Counted from the first letter of the stretch, positions 8,599-17,946 are shown. The stretch is 64,000 nt of DNA from Amycolatopsis echigonensis (GCF_014174495.1 NZ_JACJHR010000026.1:1-64000); one strand, 5' to 3'. The notes: a model not told the origin generated them from the letters alone. Numbers and translations are program-made.

Positions 8599-10332
8599 TC
8601 AGCTGACCGGCTCGATCAATCCCGCCCGGGCCTCCGGAGCCGCGGCCCGCAGCGCGTCCGCCGACTCGTCCGTCGGCTGCAGCTGCGAATCCCGCTCCGC
8701 CTCGACCCGCGCCCGGTAGACCTCGACCTCGCGCTTGGTCTCCTCTTCGGACCAGCCCAGCACGCCGGCCACCAGGTGGGCGACCTGCTCGGCGCAGTCG
8801 ACGCCGCGGTGGGCGTACTCGATGGAGATCCGCGTGCGCCGCGCGAGGACGTCCTCCAGGTGCAGCGCACCCTCGTGGCTGGCCGCGTACACGACCTCCA
8901 CGCCGAGGTAGTCCGGTGCCGACTCGATCGGCTTGAGCAGCTCCGGCCGGTCCGCCGCGAGCGCCAGCACCTCGTGCACCAGCGAGCCGTAGCGGTCGAG
9001 CAGATGCCGCACGCGGTACGGGTGCAGCCCGTGCTCCGCGGCCAGGTGGTCGGCCTGGTTGACCAGCGCGTGGTAGCCGTCCGCGCCGAGCAGCGGGACC
9101 TTGTCGGTGATGGACGACGGCGGGCGGCCCGGCAGGTCGACCACCGCGGCGTCGACGGCGTCGGCCGCCATCACCCGGTACGTCGTGTACTTGCCGCCCG
9201 CGATCGCGACCAGTCCCGGCGCGACCCGCGCCACCGCGTGCTCGCGCGACAGCTTCGACGTCTCTTCGCTCTCTCCGGCCAGCAGCGGCCGCAGACCCGC
9301 GTACACGCCTTCGATGTCGTCGTGCGTCAGCGGCGTCGCGAGCACCGAGTTCACGTGTTCGAGCAGGTAGTCGATGTCGTGCTTGGTCGCTGCCGGGTGC
9401 GCGAGGTCGAGGTTCCAGTCGGTGTCGGTGGTCCCGACGATCCAGTGGTTGCGCCACGGGATCACGAACAGCACCGACTTCTCGGTGCGCAGGATCATCC
9501 CCGACTCCGACACGATCCGGTCGCGCGGAACCACGATGTGCACGCCCTTGCTGGCACGCACGCGGAACCGGCCGCGGCCGCCGGACAGCCGCTGCAGTTC
9601 GTCGGTCCACACCCCGGTGCAGTTGACCACGGCTCCGGCGTGGATCTCGGTCTCGCGGCCGTCCTCGACGTCGCGCACGCGCACGCCGGAAATCCGGTCC
9701 GCCTCGCGCAGGAAGCCGACGACCTGAGTGGAGGTCCGGACCACCGCGCCGTAGTGCGCGGCGGTGCGCGCGACGGTCATCGTGTGCCGGGCGTCGTCCG
9801 ACTGCGCGTCGTAGTACCGGATGCCGCCGATCAGCGCCGACCGCTTGAGCGCGGGGACCATTCGGAGGGCACCCGCGCGGGTGAGATGTTTCTGGCCCGG
9901 CACCGACCGGGCGCCGCCCATCGTGTCGTACATGAGCAGCCCGGCGGCGGTGTACGGACGCTCCCAGATCCGGTGCGTCAGCGGGTACAGGAAGCTCACC
10001 GGCTTCACCAGGTGCGGCGCGATCTTCGTCAGCATCAGCTCGCGCTCGTGCAGCGCCTCGCGCACCAGTCCGAACTCGAGCTGCTCGAGATAACGCAGGC
10101 CGCCGTGGAAGAGCTTGCTGGACCGGCTCGACGTGCCGGACGCCAGGTCGCGGGCCTCGACAAGGGCCACCCGCAGGCCGCGGGTCGCCGCGTCGAGCGC
10201 CGTGCCCGCGCCGACGACGCCGCCGCCGATCACGACCAGGTCGAAGGTCTCGTCGCCGAAGCGCCGCCAGGATTCCTCCCGGCCCGCCGGACCCAGCTGG
10301 GCCGGGTCGCTGCCGCTGCGCGGATTCGTCAC
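8599..10332 (-). CDS. glpD: Glycerol-3-phosphate dehydrogenase, FAD-dependent
   Basis: 577 aa. Oxidises sn-glycerol-3-phosphate to dihydroxyacetone phosphate and passes electrons to the quinone pool at the inner face of the membrane. The FAD-binding motif VVIGGGVVGAG is at about residues 34-44, followed by LRVALVEARDLASGTSSRSSKLFHGG, the typical GlpD substrate/FAD loop. The C-terminal helical domain contains the DVLARRTRISIEYAHRG segment. A GAGGAGG site (about 10341-10347) supports GTG at 10332 or 10335; an upstream ATG at 10368 is possible. Upstream in-frame sequence is non-coding. It is divergent from glpF-glpK, together forming a complete glycerol uptake route. Confidence 0.94.
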   Translation of the reverse strand: MTNPRSGSDPAQLGPAGREESWRRFGDETFDLVVIGGGVVGAGTALDAATRGLRVALVEARDLASGTSSRSSKLFHGGLRYLEQLEFGLVREALHERELMLTKIAPHLVKPVSFLYPLTHRIWERPYTAAGLLMYDTMGGARSVPGQKHLTRAGALRMVPALKRSALIGGIRYYDAQSDDARHTMTVARTAAHYGAVVRTSTQVVGFLREADRISGVRVRDVEDGRETEIHAGAVVNCTGVWTDELQRLSGGRGRFRVRASKGVHIVVPRDRIVSESGMILRTEKSVLFVIPWRNHWIVGTTDTDWNLDLAHPAATKHDIDYLLEHVNSVLATPLTHDDIEGVYAGLRPLLAGESEETSKLSREHAVARVAPGLVAIAGGKYTTYRVMAADAVDAAVVDLPGRPPSSITDKVPLLGADGYHALVNQADHLAAEHGLHPYRVRHLLDRYGSLVHEVLALAADRPELLKPIESAPDYLGVEVVYAASHEGALHLEDVLARRTRISIEYAHRGVDCAEQVAHLVAGVLGWSEEETKREVEVYRARVEAERDSQLQPTDESADALRAAAPEARAGLIEPVS

Positions 10333-10420
10333 CACTCGTTCCTCCTCGTGCTCCACCTTCCCCAGCATCGCACGCTTGCGTGATCGTCCGCTGACCCCGA
10401 GGTGACACGTGTGGCGGAAC

Positions 10421-10435
10421 CCATGACGATCATGG
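10421..10435. promoter_or_regulatory. Inverted repeat in the glpD-glpF divergent region
   Basis: CCATGA and TCATGG (6-bp arms, 3-base spacer CGA) lie between the divergent glp genes. It is a candidate operator for a glycerol regulator. No regulator gene is adjacent. Based on symmetry only. Confidence 0.35.
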
Positions 10436-10569
10436 TCACATTGGTTCGCCCGGCTTATGGATTGCGAGCGTACGCACCGGTAACGTGCCGCGGACTGGGG
10501 TCGGCGACGAGGCTGTGGCCGGACGTGATCGGCCCTGCACAGACTGTCCAGTGTGGAGGTGCGGAGAGC

Positions 10570-11328
10570 GTGAGTCAGAGTCTGAGTCCGGGCGCGATCA
10601 TCGTCTGGGAACTGCTGGGCACAGCAGTGCTCCTGTTGCTGGGCAACGGCGTGGTGGCCAACGTCGTGCTGCGGAAGAACAACGGCTTTCAAGCCGGCAC
10701 GCTGTTCATCACCTTCGGGTGGGGCTTCGCGGTGTTCGCGGGGGCCAGCATCGCGGCGCCGACCGGCGCGCACCTCAACCCGGCGGTCACGCTGGGGCTT
10801 GCCATTTCGGGCAAGGTTTCGTGGACGGTCGTGCCGTATTACCTGATCGGGGAAATGCTCGGCGCGATTCTCGGCGCCGTGCTGTGCTGGCTGACCTACA
10901 AACTGCAGTTCGACGACCACCCGAATCCCGAGGAGACGCTCGGCATCTTCTCCACCGCCCCGCAGATCCGGAACAAGGCGTGGAACCTGGTGACCGAGAT
11001 CATCGGCACCTTCGTGCTGGTCGGCTGGATCCTGTTCAACCCGGTCTACAAGAACGCCTCGACCGGGCCGGACTTCGGCAACGCGGCGCTCGGCTACGCG
11101 GGCGTGGCGTTCGTCGTGCTGGTGATCGGCATCTCGCTCGGCGGGCCGACCGGCTACGCCATCAACCCGGCCCGCGACCTCGGCCCGCGGCTCGCGTACG
11201 CGTTCCTGCTGCCGATCAAGGGCAAGCGCGACCCCGACTGGGGCTACTCGTGGGTGCCGGTCGTCGGGCCGCTGGTCGGCGCGGCGCTGGCCGCGGTGGT
11301 GTGGCTCGGCGTGCACAACTTGACCTGA
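10570..11328 (+). CDS. glpF: Glycerol uptake facilitator (aquaglyceroporin)
   Basis: 252 aa, six membrane spans of the MIP family. The two pore motifs are NPA at residues 70-72 ([10 protein letters not shown]) and NPA at 199-201 followed by Arg202-Asp203 ([12 protein letters not shown]). The Asp after the second NPA-R is typical of glycerol rather than water channels. The GTG at 10570 is chosen because residues upstream of it are not membrane-protein-like and GGAG lies just upstream. It is followed by glpK after 22 bases, so the two are an operon: facilitated entry then phosphorylation traps glycerol. Confidence 0.93.
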   Translation: MSQSLSPGAIIVWELLGTAVLLLLGNGVVANVVLRKNNGFQAGTLFITFGWGFAVFAGASIAAPTGAHLNPAVTLGLAISGKVSWTVVPYYLIGEMLGAILGAVLCWLTYKLQFDDHPNPEETLGIFSTAPQIRNKAWNLVTEIIGTFVLVGWILFNPVYKNASTGPDFGNAALGYAGVAFVVLVIGISLGGPTGYAINPARDLGPRLAYAFLLPIKGKRDPDWGYSWVPVVGPLVGAALAAVVWLGVHNLT

Positions 11329-11350
11329 TCCCCTTTCCTGGAGGAAATCC

Positions 11351-12859
11351 ATGACTTCATATGTCGCCGCGATCGACCAGGGCACCACGTCGACGCGTTG
11401 CATGATCTTCGACCACTCCGGCCGTGTCGTCGCGGTCGACCAGCGCGAGCACGAGCAGATCTTCCCGAAGGCGGGCTGGGTCGAGCACAACGCCGAGGAG
11501 ATCTGGGAAAACACCCGGGCGGTCGCGGCGGGCGCGCTCGCCAAGGCCGACCTGCGGCCGACCGACATCGCCGCTGTGGGCATCACCAACCAGCGCGAGA
11601 CGGCGCTGGTGTGGGACCGCAAGACCGGGAAGCCGGTGTACAACGCGATTGTCTGGCAGGACACCCGCACCGACAAGATCGCCTCCGAACTGGGCGCGCT
11701 CGGCGGCGGCCAGGAGCGCTACCGGTCGAAGACCGGTCTCCCGCTCGCGACGTATTTCTCCGGCCCGAAGATCAAGTGGATCCTCGACAACGTCGAGGGC
11801 GCGCGGGCCAGGGCCGAGGCGGGCGACCTGGTGTTCGGCAACATGGACACCTGGGTGCTGTGGAACATGACCGGCGGCACCGACGGCGGCGTCCACGTGA
11901 CGGACCCGACGAACGCGTCGCGCACGCTGCTGATGGACCTCGACACCCTGCAGTGGGACGAGGACATCGCGGCGGAGATGGGCATTCCGCTGTCGATGCT
12001 GCCGGAGATCCGGTCGTCGTCGGAGGTGTACGGCAAGGTTCGTCCGCGCGGGGCCCTGGCCGAAGTGCCGATCGCGGGAATTCTGGGCGACCAGCAGGCG
12101 GCGACGTTCGGCCAGGCGTGCCTCTCGCCCGGTGAAGCCAAGAACACTTACGGCACCGGGAACTTCGTGCTGCTGAACACCGGCACGGAGAAGGTCCTGT
12201 CGGAAAACGGCCTGTTGACGACGGTCTGCTACAAGATCGGCTCGAACGACACGGTGTACGCGCTGGAGGGTTCGGTCGCGGTCACCGGTTCGCTGGTGCA
12301 GTGGCTGCGGGACAACCTGGGGTTGATTTCCTCGGCTGCCCAGATCGAGGAATTCGCCCGAACGGTCGACGACAACGGCGGCGCGTACTTCGTGCCGGCG
12401 TTCTCGGGCCTGTTCGCCCCGTACTGGCGTTCCGACGCACGAGGCGCGATCGTCGGCCTGACCAGGTTCGTGAACAAGGGCCACATCTCGCGGGCCGTGC
12501 TGGAGGCGACGGCGTTCCAGTCGCGCGAGGTGATCGACGCGATGAACGCCGACTCGGGTGTCCCGCTGAAGTCGCTCAAGGTCGACGGCGGGATGGTCGT
12601 GAACGAGCTGCTGATGCAGTTCCAGGCGGACATCCTCGGGGTGCCGGTCATCCGCCCGGTGGTGAACGAAACGACCGCACTGGGCGCGGCCTACGCGGCC
12701 GGGCTGGCAGTCGGGTTCTGGGAGTCAGAGGACGACATCCGCACGAACTGGGCGAAGGACAAGCAGTGGGACCCGTCGATGGACGAGTCCCGGCGGGAGA
12801 AGGAATACCGGAACTGGAAGAAGGCGGTGACGAAGACCTTCGACTGGGTGGAGGACTGA
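11351..12859 (+). CDS. glpK: Glycerol kinase
   Basis: 502 aa, the normal length. Phosphorylates glycerol with ATP to sn-glycerol-3-phosphate, the GlpD substrate. FGGY-family features: N-terminal phosphate-binding loop [16 protein letters not shown], the EHNAEEIW block, [18 protein letters not shown], and the C-terminal FGGY signature region with [18 protein letters not shown] and [24 protein letters not shown] site 8 bases before the ATG supports the start. Immediately downstream of glpF. Confidence 0.95.
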   Translation: MTSYVAAIDQGTTSTRCMIFDHSGRVVAVDQREHEQIFPKAGWVEHNAEEIWENTRAVAAGALAKADLRPTDIAAVGITNQRETALVWDRKTGKPVYNAIVWQDTRTDKIASELGALGGGQERYRSKTGLPLATYFSGPKIKWILDNVEGARARAEAGDLVFGNMDTWVLWNMTGGTDGGVHVTDPTNASRTLLMDLDTLQWDEDIAAEMGIPLSMLPEIRSSSEVYGKVRPRGALAEVPIAGILGDQQAATFGQACLSPGEAKNTYGTGNFVLLNTGTEKVLSENGLLTTVCYKIGSNDTVYALEGSVAVTGSLVQWLRDNLGLISSAAQIEEFARTVDDNGGAYFVPAFSGLFAPYWRSDARGAIVGLTRFVNKGHISRAVLEATAFQSREVIDAMNADSGVPLKSLKVDGGMVVNELLMQFQADILGVPVIRPVVNETTALGAAYAAGLAVGFWESEDDIRTNWAKDKQWDPSMDESRREKEYRNWKKAVTKTFDWVED

Positions 12860-12876
12860 TCCCGGCCTGAGCAGCG

Positions 12877-12923
12877 GTGAGGGGAACCCTGCGGGAACTG
12901 GCTTCCTGCGGGGTTCCCCTCAC
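12877..12923 (+). terminator. Terminator of glpF-glpK
   Basis: GTGAGGGGAACCC (12877-12889) pairs with GGGTTCCCCTCAC (12911-12923). The pairing continues inward with G-U pairs to about 21 bp around a CTGGC loop, and CTTTT follows. Confidence 0.8.
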
Positions 12924-13530
12924 TGGCTTTTGTGGCCTGTGCGTGGGGACGAGGCAGCCAGCCGGTAGGTGGCTGCCCGACTCTGCGCCGCCGCATCACC
13001 GGGCCGGGCTCCACAACCAGCCCGGCAAGATGCGGTCCGATACACCGCAGGCTCGAGCGACAGCTAGCCGCTCGACCAGGCAGCCAACGCCACCAGACGC
13101 AGCTCAGCCCCGCACCGCGCTCGACAACTCCCGCCAGGCAGCGCGCCCGATCACCTCGGGCCCGAGAGGCAGCTGGTTACCCGACTGCGCACCGCTGTAC
13201 GGCCAAGCCCAGCTCAACCCAGCACTGCGCTCGGCACCACCCGGCCCAGCACCGCAGGCTCGAGCGACGACTGGCCGATCAAACTCGGCACCGCAACGCC
13301 ACCAAGCGCAACTCAGTCCAGCGCCGCACCTGGCAACACTCGGCCCGACACCGCTGGCCCGATCAAGACCCGCCTGCTCAGCTCAGTAACGCGGTACCAC
13401 GTTGGCTCAGCTCGGTCCGAGAACACGGCGGCGCGGCAAGGCCCAGCACCTCGCCGCTCAACCGCCTCCCCGCTCAACCGCCTCGCCCCAGCCGTTCCCG
13501 ACCGGGCGAACTCAGCCGCTCCCCCTAACC
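12924..13530. other. C-rich non-coding region with degenerate repeats
   Basis: No gene is supported. Composition is like 1-560 (C/A-rich on the plus strand). The 19-mer at 13043-13061 (CACCGCAGGCTCGAGCGAC) recurs exactly at 13250-13268. Around it, looser repeats of AACGCCACCA, CAACTCAG/CAGCTCAG and GCACCGCGCTCG recur with a period of roughly 200 bases, suggesting an ancient tandem duplication that has decayed. Confidence 0.55.
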
Positions 13531-14328
13531 TCACCCCCACCCTTCCTGGGTCCCGGACTGGTCGTTGGGCGCCATCAACGAGAACCCCGCTCCCTGGTCG
13601 TCCACCGCGGCCACCATCCGGCCGTAGGGCGTGTCGGCCGGCGGGCTCACGACCGTGCCGCCTAGTTGCGGGATGCGGGCTGCCGACTCGTCCGCGTCCG
13701 ACGTCCAGAAGTAGGTCACCCACCCGGGCTGTGCGGGGCTGTCCGCGGACAGCTCGCCGAGGCCGCCGACTGGCCGGCCGTCGATGTCCAGCGTCGCGTA
13801 CGTGAAACCTGGCGCGGACATATCCCCGAAGCCGTATCCGAACACATCCGCGTAGAACTGCTTGGCCGCGGCGAAATCCCGGGTCATGCATTCGTTCCAC
13901 GCGGGCGCTCCCGGCGTCAGCGTGGCCTGCGTGCCGGAGTGCCGACCTGGCTGCCACAGGCCGAACGTCGCCCCGGTCGGGTCGGTCGCGATGGCCATCC
14001 GGCCCTCGGTCAGGACGTCCATCGGCGGCGCGATGACCTGGCCGCCCGCCTCGACGATCGCGGCCGCCGTTTTGTCTACATCGGACACGGACAGGTACGT
14101 CGTCCACATCGGCGGCATGCCTGCCTGCTCCGGCGGGATCTGGCCGATGCCCGCAACCGGTTTTCCGGCTATCTGCGCCATTCCGTAATACCCGGTCTCC
14201 GGGCCGCCGGATTCGACTGTCCAGCCGAGCAGCGACTCGTAGAACGCGACCGCCTTGTCGCGGTCCGGCACCATCAAGTCGCCCCAGCACGGTGTGCCCG
14301 CGGGCCACGGTTCGGTCCTGGTGATCAT
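13531..14328 (-). CDS. VOC (glyoxalase/bleomycin-resistance fold) protein, two domains
   Basis: 265 aa with two VOC repeats. Domain 1 (about residues 8-125) begins GTPCWGDLMVPDRDKAVAFY. Domain 2 (about 140-260) begins APAWNECMTRDFAAAKQFY. Both carry the alternating phrase in which a secreted or metal-bound small molecule would be held (YGMAQIAGKPVAGIG; YATLDIDGRPVGGLG). Such tandem-VOC proteins include hydroxylases and resistance or self-immunity factors, but no substrate is indicated. GGGAGG just upstream supports ATG 14328 over the longer reading frame beginning at 14403. It stands alone. Confidence 0.82.
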   Translation of the reverse strand: MITRTEPWPAGTPCWGDLMVPDRDKAVAFYESLLGWTVESGGPETGYYGMAQIAGKPVAGIGQIPPEQAGMPPMWTTYLSVSDVDKTAAAIVEAGGQVIAPPMDVLTEGRMAIATDPTGATFGLWQPGRHSGTQATLTPGAPAWNECMTRDFAAAKQFYADVFGYGFGDMSAPGFTYATLDIDGRPVGGLGELSADSPAQPGWVTYFWTSDADESAARIPQLGGTVVSPPADTPYGRMVAAVDDQGAGFSLMAPNDQSGTQEGWG

Positions 14329-14410
14329 GTGCGCCTCCCAGAATTGTGCCAACCGCCACAGTGTCGCACCGGGCACCGACAAAAACGGGAGCGTCTTGTT
14401 CAACGCGGTT

Positions 14411-14995
14411 TCAGCGCGCGCGATTCACCAGGTGGGCGTACACGATGATGTTGTCCACGTAGCTGTGCTCGGCCCGGTCGAACGCGCCGCCGCAGGTGAT
14501 CAGGCGCAGCTCCGGGTCCGAAGTGTCCCCGTAGACCGCGTCGGTCGGGAAGACGTCCTTGGGCACCTGGTCCACTTTGGTCACCTGGAAGTGCGCGGTG
14601 GTGCCGTCGCGGCGGGCGATGTCGACGTCGTCTCCCGGCTTCATTTCCTTGAGCCGGTAGAAGATGCCTTTTTGCTTGTTCCCGTCCACGTGTCCGAGCA
14701 CGACCGCGGGGCCGACCTCGCCCGGGGTGGGGCCGTTCTCGTACCACCCGGCCTGCAACGGTGTGCTGACCGGCGGAACCTGCACCGAATTGTCGGGATT
14801 GAGGCCGAGCGGCACCAGGCTGGAATGCGCGTCGATGCTCGGGATGTCCAGTGAAACCGGCTCCGATTTCGGCATCGCCGCCGACGAAGCGGACGGAACG
14901 CTGGAGGCGGGTGCCGCGGTCGTCGAGCCGACCGAGCATCCGGCCAGCAGCGCGGCGAGCGCGACGGACGTCGCGGCGAGTGTCTTCCTGATCAT
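14411..14995 (-). CDS. Class F sortase with lipoprotein-type signal
   Basis: 194 aa. Sortases cleave a C-terminal sorting motif and transfer the protein to the cell wall. The catalytic His is in VVLGHVDG (His102) and the catalytic Cys in LRLITCGG (Cys168), followed by AFDRAEHSYVDNIIVYAHL, the class F pattern; the Arg is probably within FDR (Arg174). The N-terminus, MIRKTLAATSVALAALLAGC, ends in a lipobox-like LAGC (Cys20) and a Ser/Ala/Pro linker follows, so the enzyme may be lipid-anchored rather than held by a transmembrane helix. GGGGGA precedes the ATG. The next two genes upstream encode probable partners. Confidence 0.87.
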   Translation of the reverse strand: MIRKTLAATSVALAALLAGCSVGSTTAAPASSVPSASSAAMPKSEPVSLDIPSIDAHSSLVPLGLNPDNSVQVPPVSTPLQAGWYENGPTPGEVGPAVVLGHVDGNKQKGIFYRLKEMKPGDDVDIARRDGTTAHFQVTKVDQVPKDVFPTDAVYGDTSDPELRLITCGGAFDRAEHSYVDNIIVYAHLVNRAR

Positions 14996-15053
14996 CTGTC
15001 CCCCGATCCGCCTGAGCCTGGCCGCGGTGAAGCAGCCAGGCCCAGCAGACTAG

Positions 15054-15695
15054 TCAGCCACGCCGGCGGCGACGCGCCGCCACGAGCCCGGTGCCGCCGA
15101 GCGCGAGGACGCCCATCGCGCCGGCCGCGATCGGCAGGCCGAGGTTCGCCTGGTCGTCCGTGACCGGACCGTCCGTGCCGCCGGTCTGCGGCGCACCGGA
15201 CGGGACCTTGCTGACCTGCTTGGGCGCAGGCGCGGGCGCGGGCGTCGGCTTAGGGGCAGGCTTCGCGCCCAGGACGGTGAACTTCGTGGCGAGGTCGGCA
15301 CTTCCGCAGGAGAACGAGACCTTGTACGAACCCGGCTTCACCCCGGCGCGGACGGTCGCGGTGCCCTGCGAGACCGGAGCCTTCGACGGGTCGTTCTGCG
15401 CGCCGACCGGGTGCAGCTTTCCGAACTGCAACGCCGCCGAATTCAGGTTCTTGATTTCCGAGGCCTCGCAGCCGACGCGCACCGTGACGCGGTCCCCGGC
15501 GCGGCCGGAGGACGGCAGCACCCGGATGAACGCCTTGGGCACGCCAGCGTTGCCGTCCGGCGGTTGTTCCGTACTCGGAGACGGCGCGGCAGTACTCGTC
15601 GCGGGCGGCGTGGTGGGCGCTTCAGCCGCGAAAGCGGGCGCGGCCGAAAGCATTCCGGCGGCGACGAGGGCGGAGAAAACAACGGTACGCTTCAT
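15054..15695 (-). CDS. Secreted protein with C-terminal sorting-like signal
   Basis: 213 aa. A signal peptide (residues 1-26, MKRTVVFSALVAAGMLSAAPAFA) is followed by a Thr/Pro-rich linker, then a beta-rich domain (about 50-145) with two Cys pairs (VGCEASE, FSCGSAD), then an Ala-Pro-Lys spacer. The C-terminus has SGAPQTGG, a LPXTG-like motif with A for L, a polar spacer, a hydrophobic helix (GLPIAAGAMGVLALGGTGLV) and the tail AARRRRRG. It is a likely substrate of the adjacent class F sortase, or simply a membrane-anchored protein. GGGAG precedes ATG 15695. Confidence 0.8.
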   Translation of the reverse strand: MKRTVVFSALVAAGMLSAAPAFAAEAPTTPPATSTAAPSPSTEQPPDGNAGVPKAFIRVLPSSGRAGDRVTVRVGCEASEIKNLNSAALQFGKLHPVGAQNDPSKAPVSQGTATVRAGVKPGSYKVSFSCGSADLATKFTVLGAKPAPKPTPAPAPAPKQVSKVPSGAPQTGGTDGPVTDDQANLGLPIAAGAMGVLALGGTGLVAARRRRRG

Positions 15696-15845
15696 GACAC
15701 TCCCCTTTGGATGAAAATGCGATTCCCGCCGCGCACTGGCAGCGGCTAATCCCCGCCCGGCCGGCAGTTCCCCCTGCGGCCCGGGCGTTTCGCTCCGACA
15801 ACAACCAAGACGTCTCCGCCCGCCGCGGGGTTGCCTGGGAACGAA

Positions 15846-15876
15846 AAAACCGCCGGAAACAATTTCCGGCGGTTTT
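15846..15876 (-). terminator. Rho-independent terminator
   Basis: AAAACCGCCGGAAA and TTTCCGGCGGTTTT flank a 3-base loop. On the minus strand the stem runs into six U residues. It ends transcription of the gene at 15893-16345, separating it from the sortase-substrate gene. Confidence 0.85.
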
Positions 15877-15892
15877 CGGCAAGCCTGGACGA

Positions 15893-16345
15893 TTAGCCGG
15901 CGAGGCTTCCGTCGCCCGCTTTCGCCGCGCCCTGGGGTACCCGCGACACCTGCGCGGCGGGCACGGTGAACGTCGCGTTGTACTGCTTCCCGTCGCACGT
16001 GACGGTGAGCGGATAACTGCCGGGCTGGGTGCCGGGCACCAGGCGCGCCTGCGCGCTCATCGTGGCCTTCACCCCGATCATCTCGCCGTAGGCGTAGCCG
16101 GAGAACTTCAGCGCCGGCGAGGTGAACGTCGCCGTGCCCGCCTTGGCCCCGGGGCAGTAAGCGAGCGCCATGTTCGGGTCCGAGCCACGTTGGTAGACGT
16201 TCACCTGGCCGTGCAGCACTGCGGTGTCCTGGTTCAGCTGCACGGTCACCGGATCGGGTGCCGGACCGTCCGCCGCCACCGCCGCCACCGCTGTCCCGGC
16301 CATTCCGATCGCCGCCGCCACCGCGAAAATCGCGCTCTTGCGCAC
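15893..16345 (-). CDS. Secreted protein, paralogue of the sortase-substrate candidate without anchor
   Basis: 150 aa. Signal peptide at residues 1-25 (RKSAIFAVAAAIGMAGTAVA). A single beta-rich domain with two Cys pairs (AYCPGAK, VTCDGK) matches the fold region of the neighbour at 15054: both end with a TKFTV/NATFTV strand, then QVSKVPSGAPQTGG versus QVSRVPQGAAKAGD. Here the protein stops seven residues later (GSLAG-stop), so the sorting motif is degenerate and the hydrophobic tail is absent. AAGGA upstream favours GTG 16345. Probably released, or held non-covalently. Confidence 0.75.
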   Translation of the reverse strand: MRKSAIFAVAAAIGMAGTAVAAVAADGPAPDPVTVQLNQDTAVLHGQVNVYQRGSDPNMALAYCPGAKAGTATFTSPALKFSGYAYGEMIGVKATMSAQARLVPGTQPGSYPLTVTCDGKQYNATFTVPAAQVSRVPQGAAKAGDGSLAG

Positions 16346-16423
16346 CCTCAGTCCTTCCCCGTGCCACCCGTCTTCACCCCGCAAGACGCGGCGTGCGACA
16401 CGGGGTTGCCCGGAAGCGGAAAA

Positions 16424-17827
16424 TCAGTCCAGATCGTCGTGCCGCATGAGCTGACGGCCCGCTTCGGTGATCGATCCGGACAGCGACGGGTACACCGAGA
16501 AGGTCAGCGCCAGGTGGTCCACCGTCAGCTGGTTCTGCACGGCCAGCGCGATCGGCAGGATCAGCTCGCTCGCCGACGGCGCGACCACCACGCCGCCGAC
16601 CACCACGCCGGTGGCGGGACGGCAGAACAGCTTCACGAAACCGCGGCGCAGGCCTTCCATCTTCGCGCGCGCGTTGGTGGCCAGCGGCAGCATGATCGTG
16701 CGCGCCGGAACCTCGCCGGAGTCGATCGCCTGCTGGCTGATGCCGACGGTCGCGATTTCCGGATGGGTGAACACGTTCGCCGCGACGGTCTTGAGCTTGA
16801 TCGGCGCGACGCCCTCGCCCAGCGCGTGCCACATCGCGATGCGGCCCTGCATGCTGGCCACGGACGCGAGCATCAGCACGCCGGTGCAGTCGCCCGCCGC
16901 GTAGACGCCGGGGACGCTCGTGCGCGACACCCGGTCCACCGCGATGAAGCCGCCGGGGCCGGGCTCGATGCCGACGCGGTCGAGGCCGATGTCGGCGGTG
17001 TTCGGGATGGACCCGACGGTCATCAACGCGTGGCTTGCCTCGATCACGCGACCGTCGGCCAGGTGAACTTCGACGCCCTTTTCGGTGCGCTCGACGCGTT
17101 CCGCGCGGGCCTGCTTGGCCACTGTGGTGCCGCGCTGGGTGAAGACCTCTTCGAGCACCGCGGCGGCGTCGGCGTCCTCGTGCGGCAGCACGCGGTCGCG
17201 GCTCGACACGACGGTGACCTTCACGCCCATCTCGGTGTACGCGGAGGCGAACTCGGCACCGGTGACGCCCGATCCGATCACCGCGAGGTGCTCGGGCAGC
17301 TCAGTGAGGTCGTACAGCTGGCGCCAGTCCAGGATCCGCTCGCCGTCGGGCACCGCGCCGGGCAGCACGCGCGGGGTGGCCCCGGTGGCGATCAGCACGA
17401 CGTCGGCGGACAGGAGTTCCACCGTCCCGTCGGAGTGCTTGACCTCCACCGTGTGGGTGGCCAGACCGGGCTCGTCGTCGGCGAACCGGGCTTCGGCGGT
17501 GACCACGCGAACGCCCTCGCGCTGCACGCGGGCGCGGATGTCGGCCGACTGCGCGAGCGCGAGGCCTTTCACCCGTCCGTGGACAGTCGGCAGGTCGACG
17601 GTGGTGTCCGCGAGATCGGTGTTGATGCCGAGCTCGCCGAGGTCATGCATCTTCGCCAGCGCGCCGGACGAGGCGATGAACGTCTTCGAGGGCACGCAGT
17701 CGTAGAGGACACAGGCGCCGCCGAGGCCGTCCCGCTCGACGATCGTCACGTCGGCGCCGTGCTGCGCCGCGACCAAGGCGGCTTCGTAGCCCGCCGGGCC
17801 GCCACCCATGATCACGATCCTGGTCAC
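16424..17827 (-). CDS. lpdA: NAD(P)H-quinone dehydrogenase, LpdA type (flavoprotein disulfide reductase family)
   Basis: 467 aa. FAD motif IVIMGGGPAGYEAALVA at residues 4-20; NAD(P) motif VIGSGVTGAEFASAY near 180; second FAD motif PGVYAAGDCTG near 310; C-terminal dimer interface ending HDDLD. It is very like M. tuberculosis LpdA (Rv3303c), a quinone/NAD(P)H reductase rather than a true lipoamide dehydrogenase. The C-terminal His-Glu pair of lipoamide dehydrogenases is replaced (YPSLSGSITEA). As I remember it, mycobacterial LpdA lacks the first redox Cys; this protein keeps both (GGACVLYDCVPSK, Cys39 and Cys44). AGGAGG 7 bases upstream fixes the GTG start. Confidence 0.9.
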   Translation of the reverse strand: MTRIVIMGGGPAGYEAALVAAQHGADVTIVERDGLGGACVLYDCVPSKTFIASSGALAKMHDLGELGINTDLADTTVDLPTVHGRVKGLALAQSADIRARVQREGVRVVTAEARFADDEPGLATHTVEVKHSDGTVELLSADVVLIATGATPRVLPGAVPDGERILDWRQLYDLTELPEHLAVIGSGVTGAEFASAYTEMGVKVTVVSSRDRVLPHEDADAAAVLEEVFTQRGTTVAKQARAERVERTEKGVEVHLADGRVIEASHALMTVGSIPNTADIGLDRVGIEPGPGGFIAVDRVSRTSVPGVYAAGDCTGVLMLASVASMQGRIAMWHALGEGVAPIKLKTVAANVFTHPEIATVGISQQAIDSGEVPARTIMLPLATNARAKMEGLRRGFVKLFCRPATGVVVGGVVVAPSASELILPIALAVQNQLTVDHLALTFSVYPSLSGSITEAGRQLMRHDDLD

Positions 17828-17946
17828 CTGGGTCCTCCTATGTCACACGTGCTTGGCGGTGGTCCTGACCCTACGCGGCGAACCTGACCGGCAAGCGAAG
17901 TGCCCGGACACGGCATGTGCATCCGAACGCGGCGGGGATGGGTCGC

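Noticed and set aside
10333..11676. N-terminal extension of glpD to about 1,025 residues
   Set aside because: The extra part is antisense to glpF and glpK; a GAGGAGG site and the GlpD N-terminus place the start at 10332.
12924..13530. Small secreted proline-rich proteins in the C-rich gap
   Set aside because: Frames are low-complexity, lack ribosome-binding sites and -10 spacing, and contain degenerate DNA-level repeats rather than protein-level ones.
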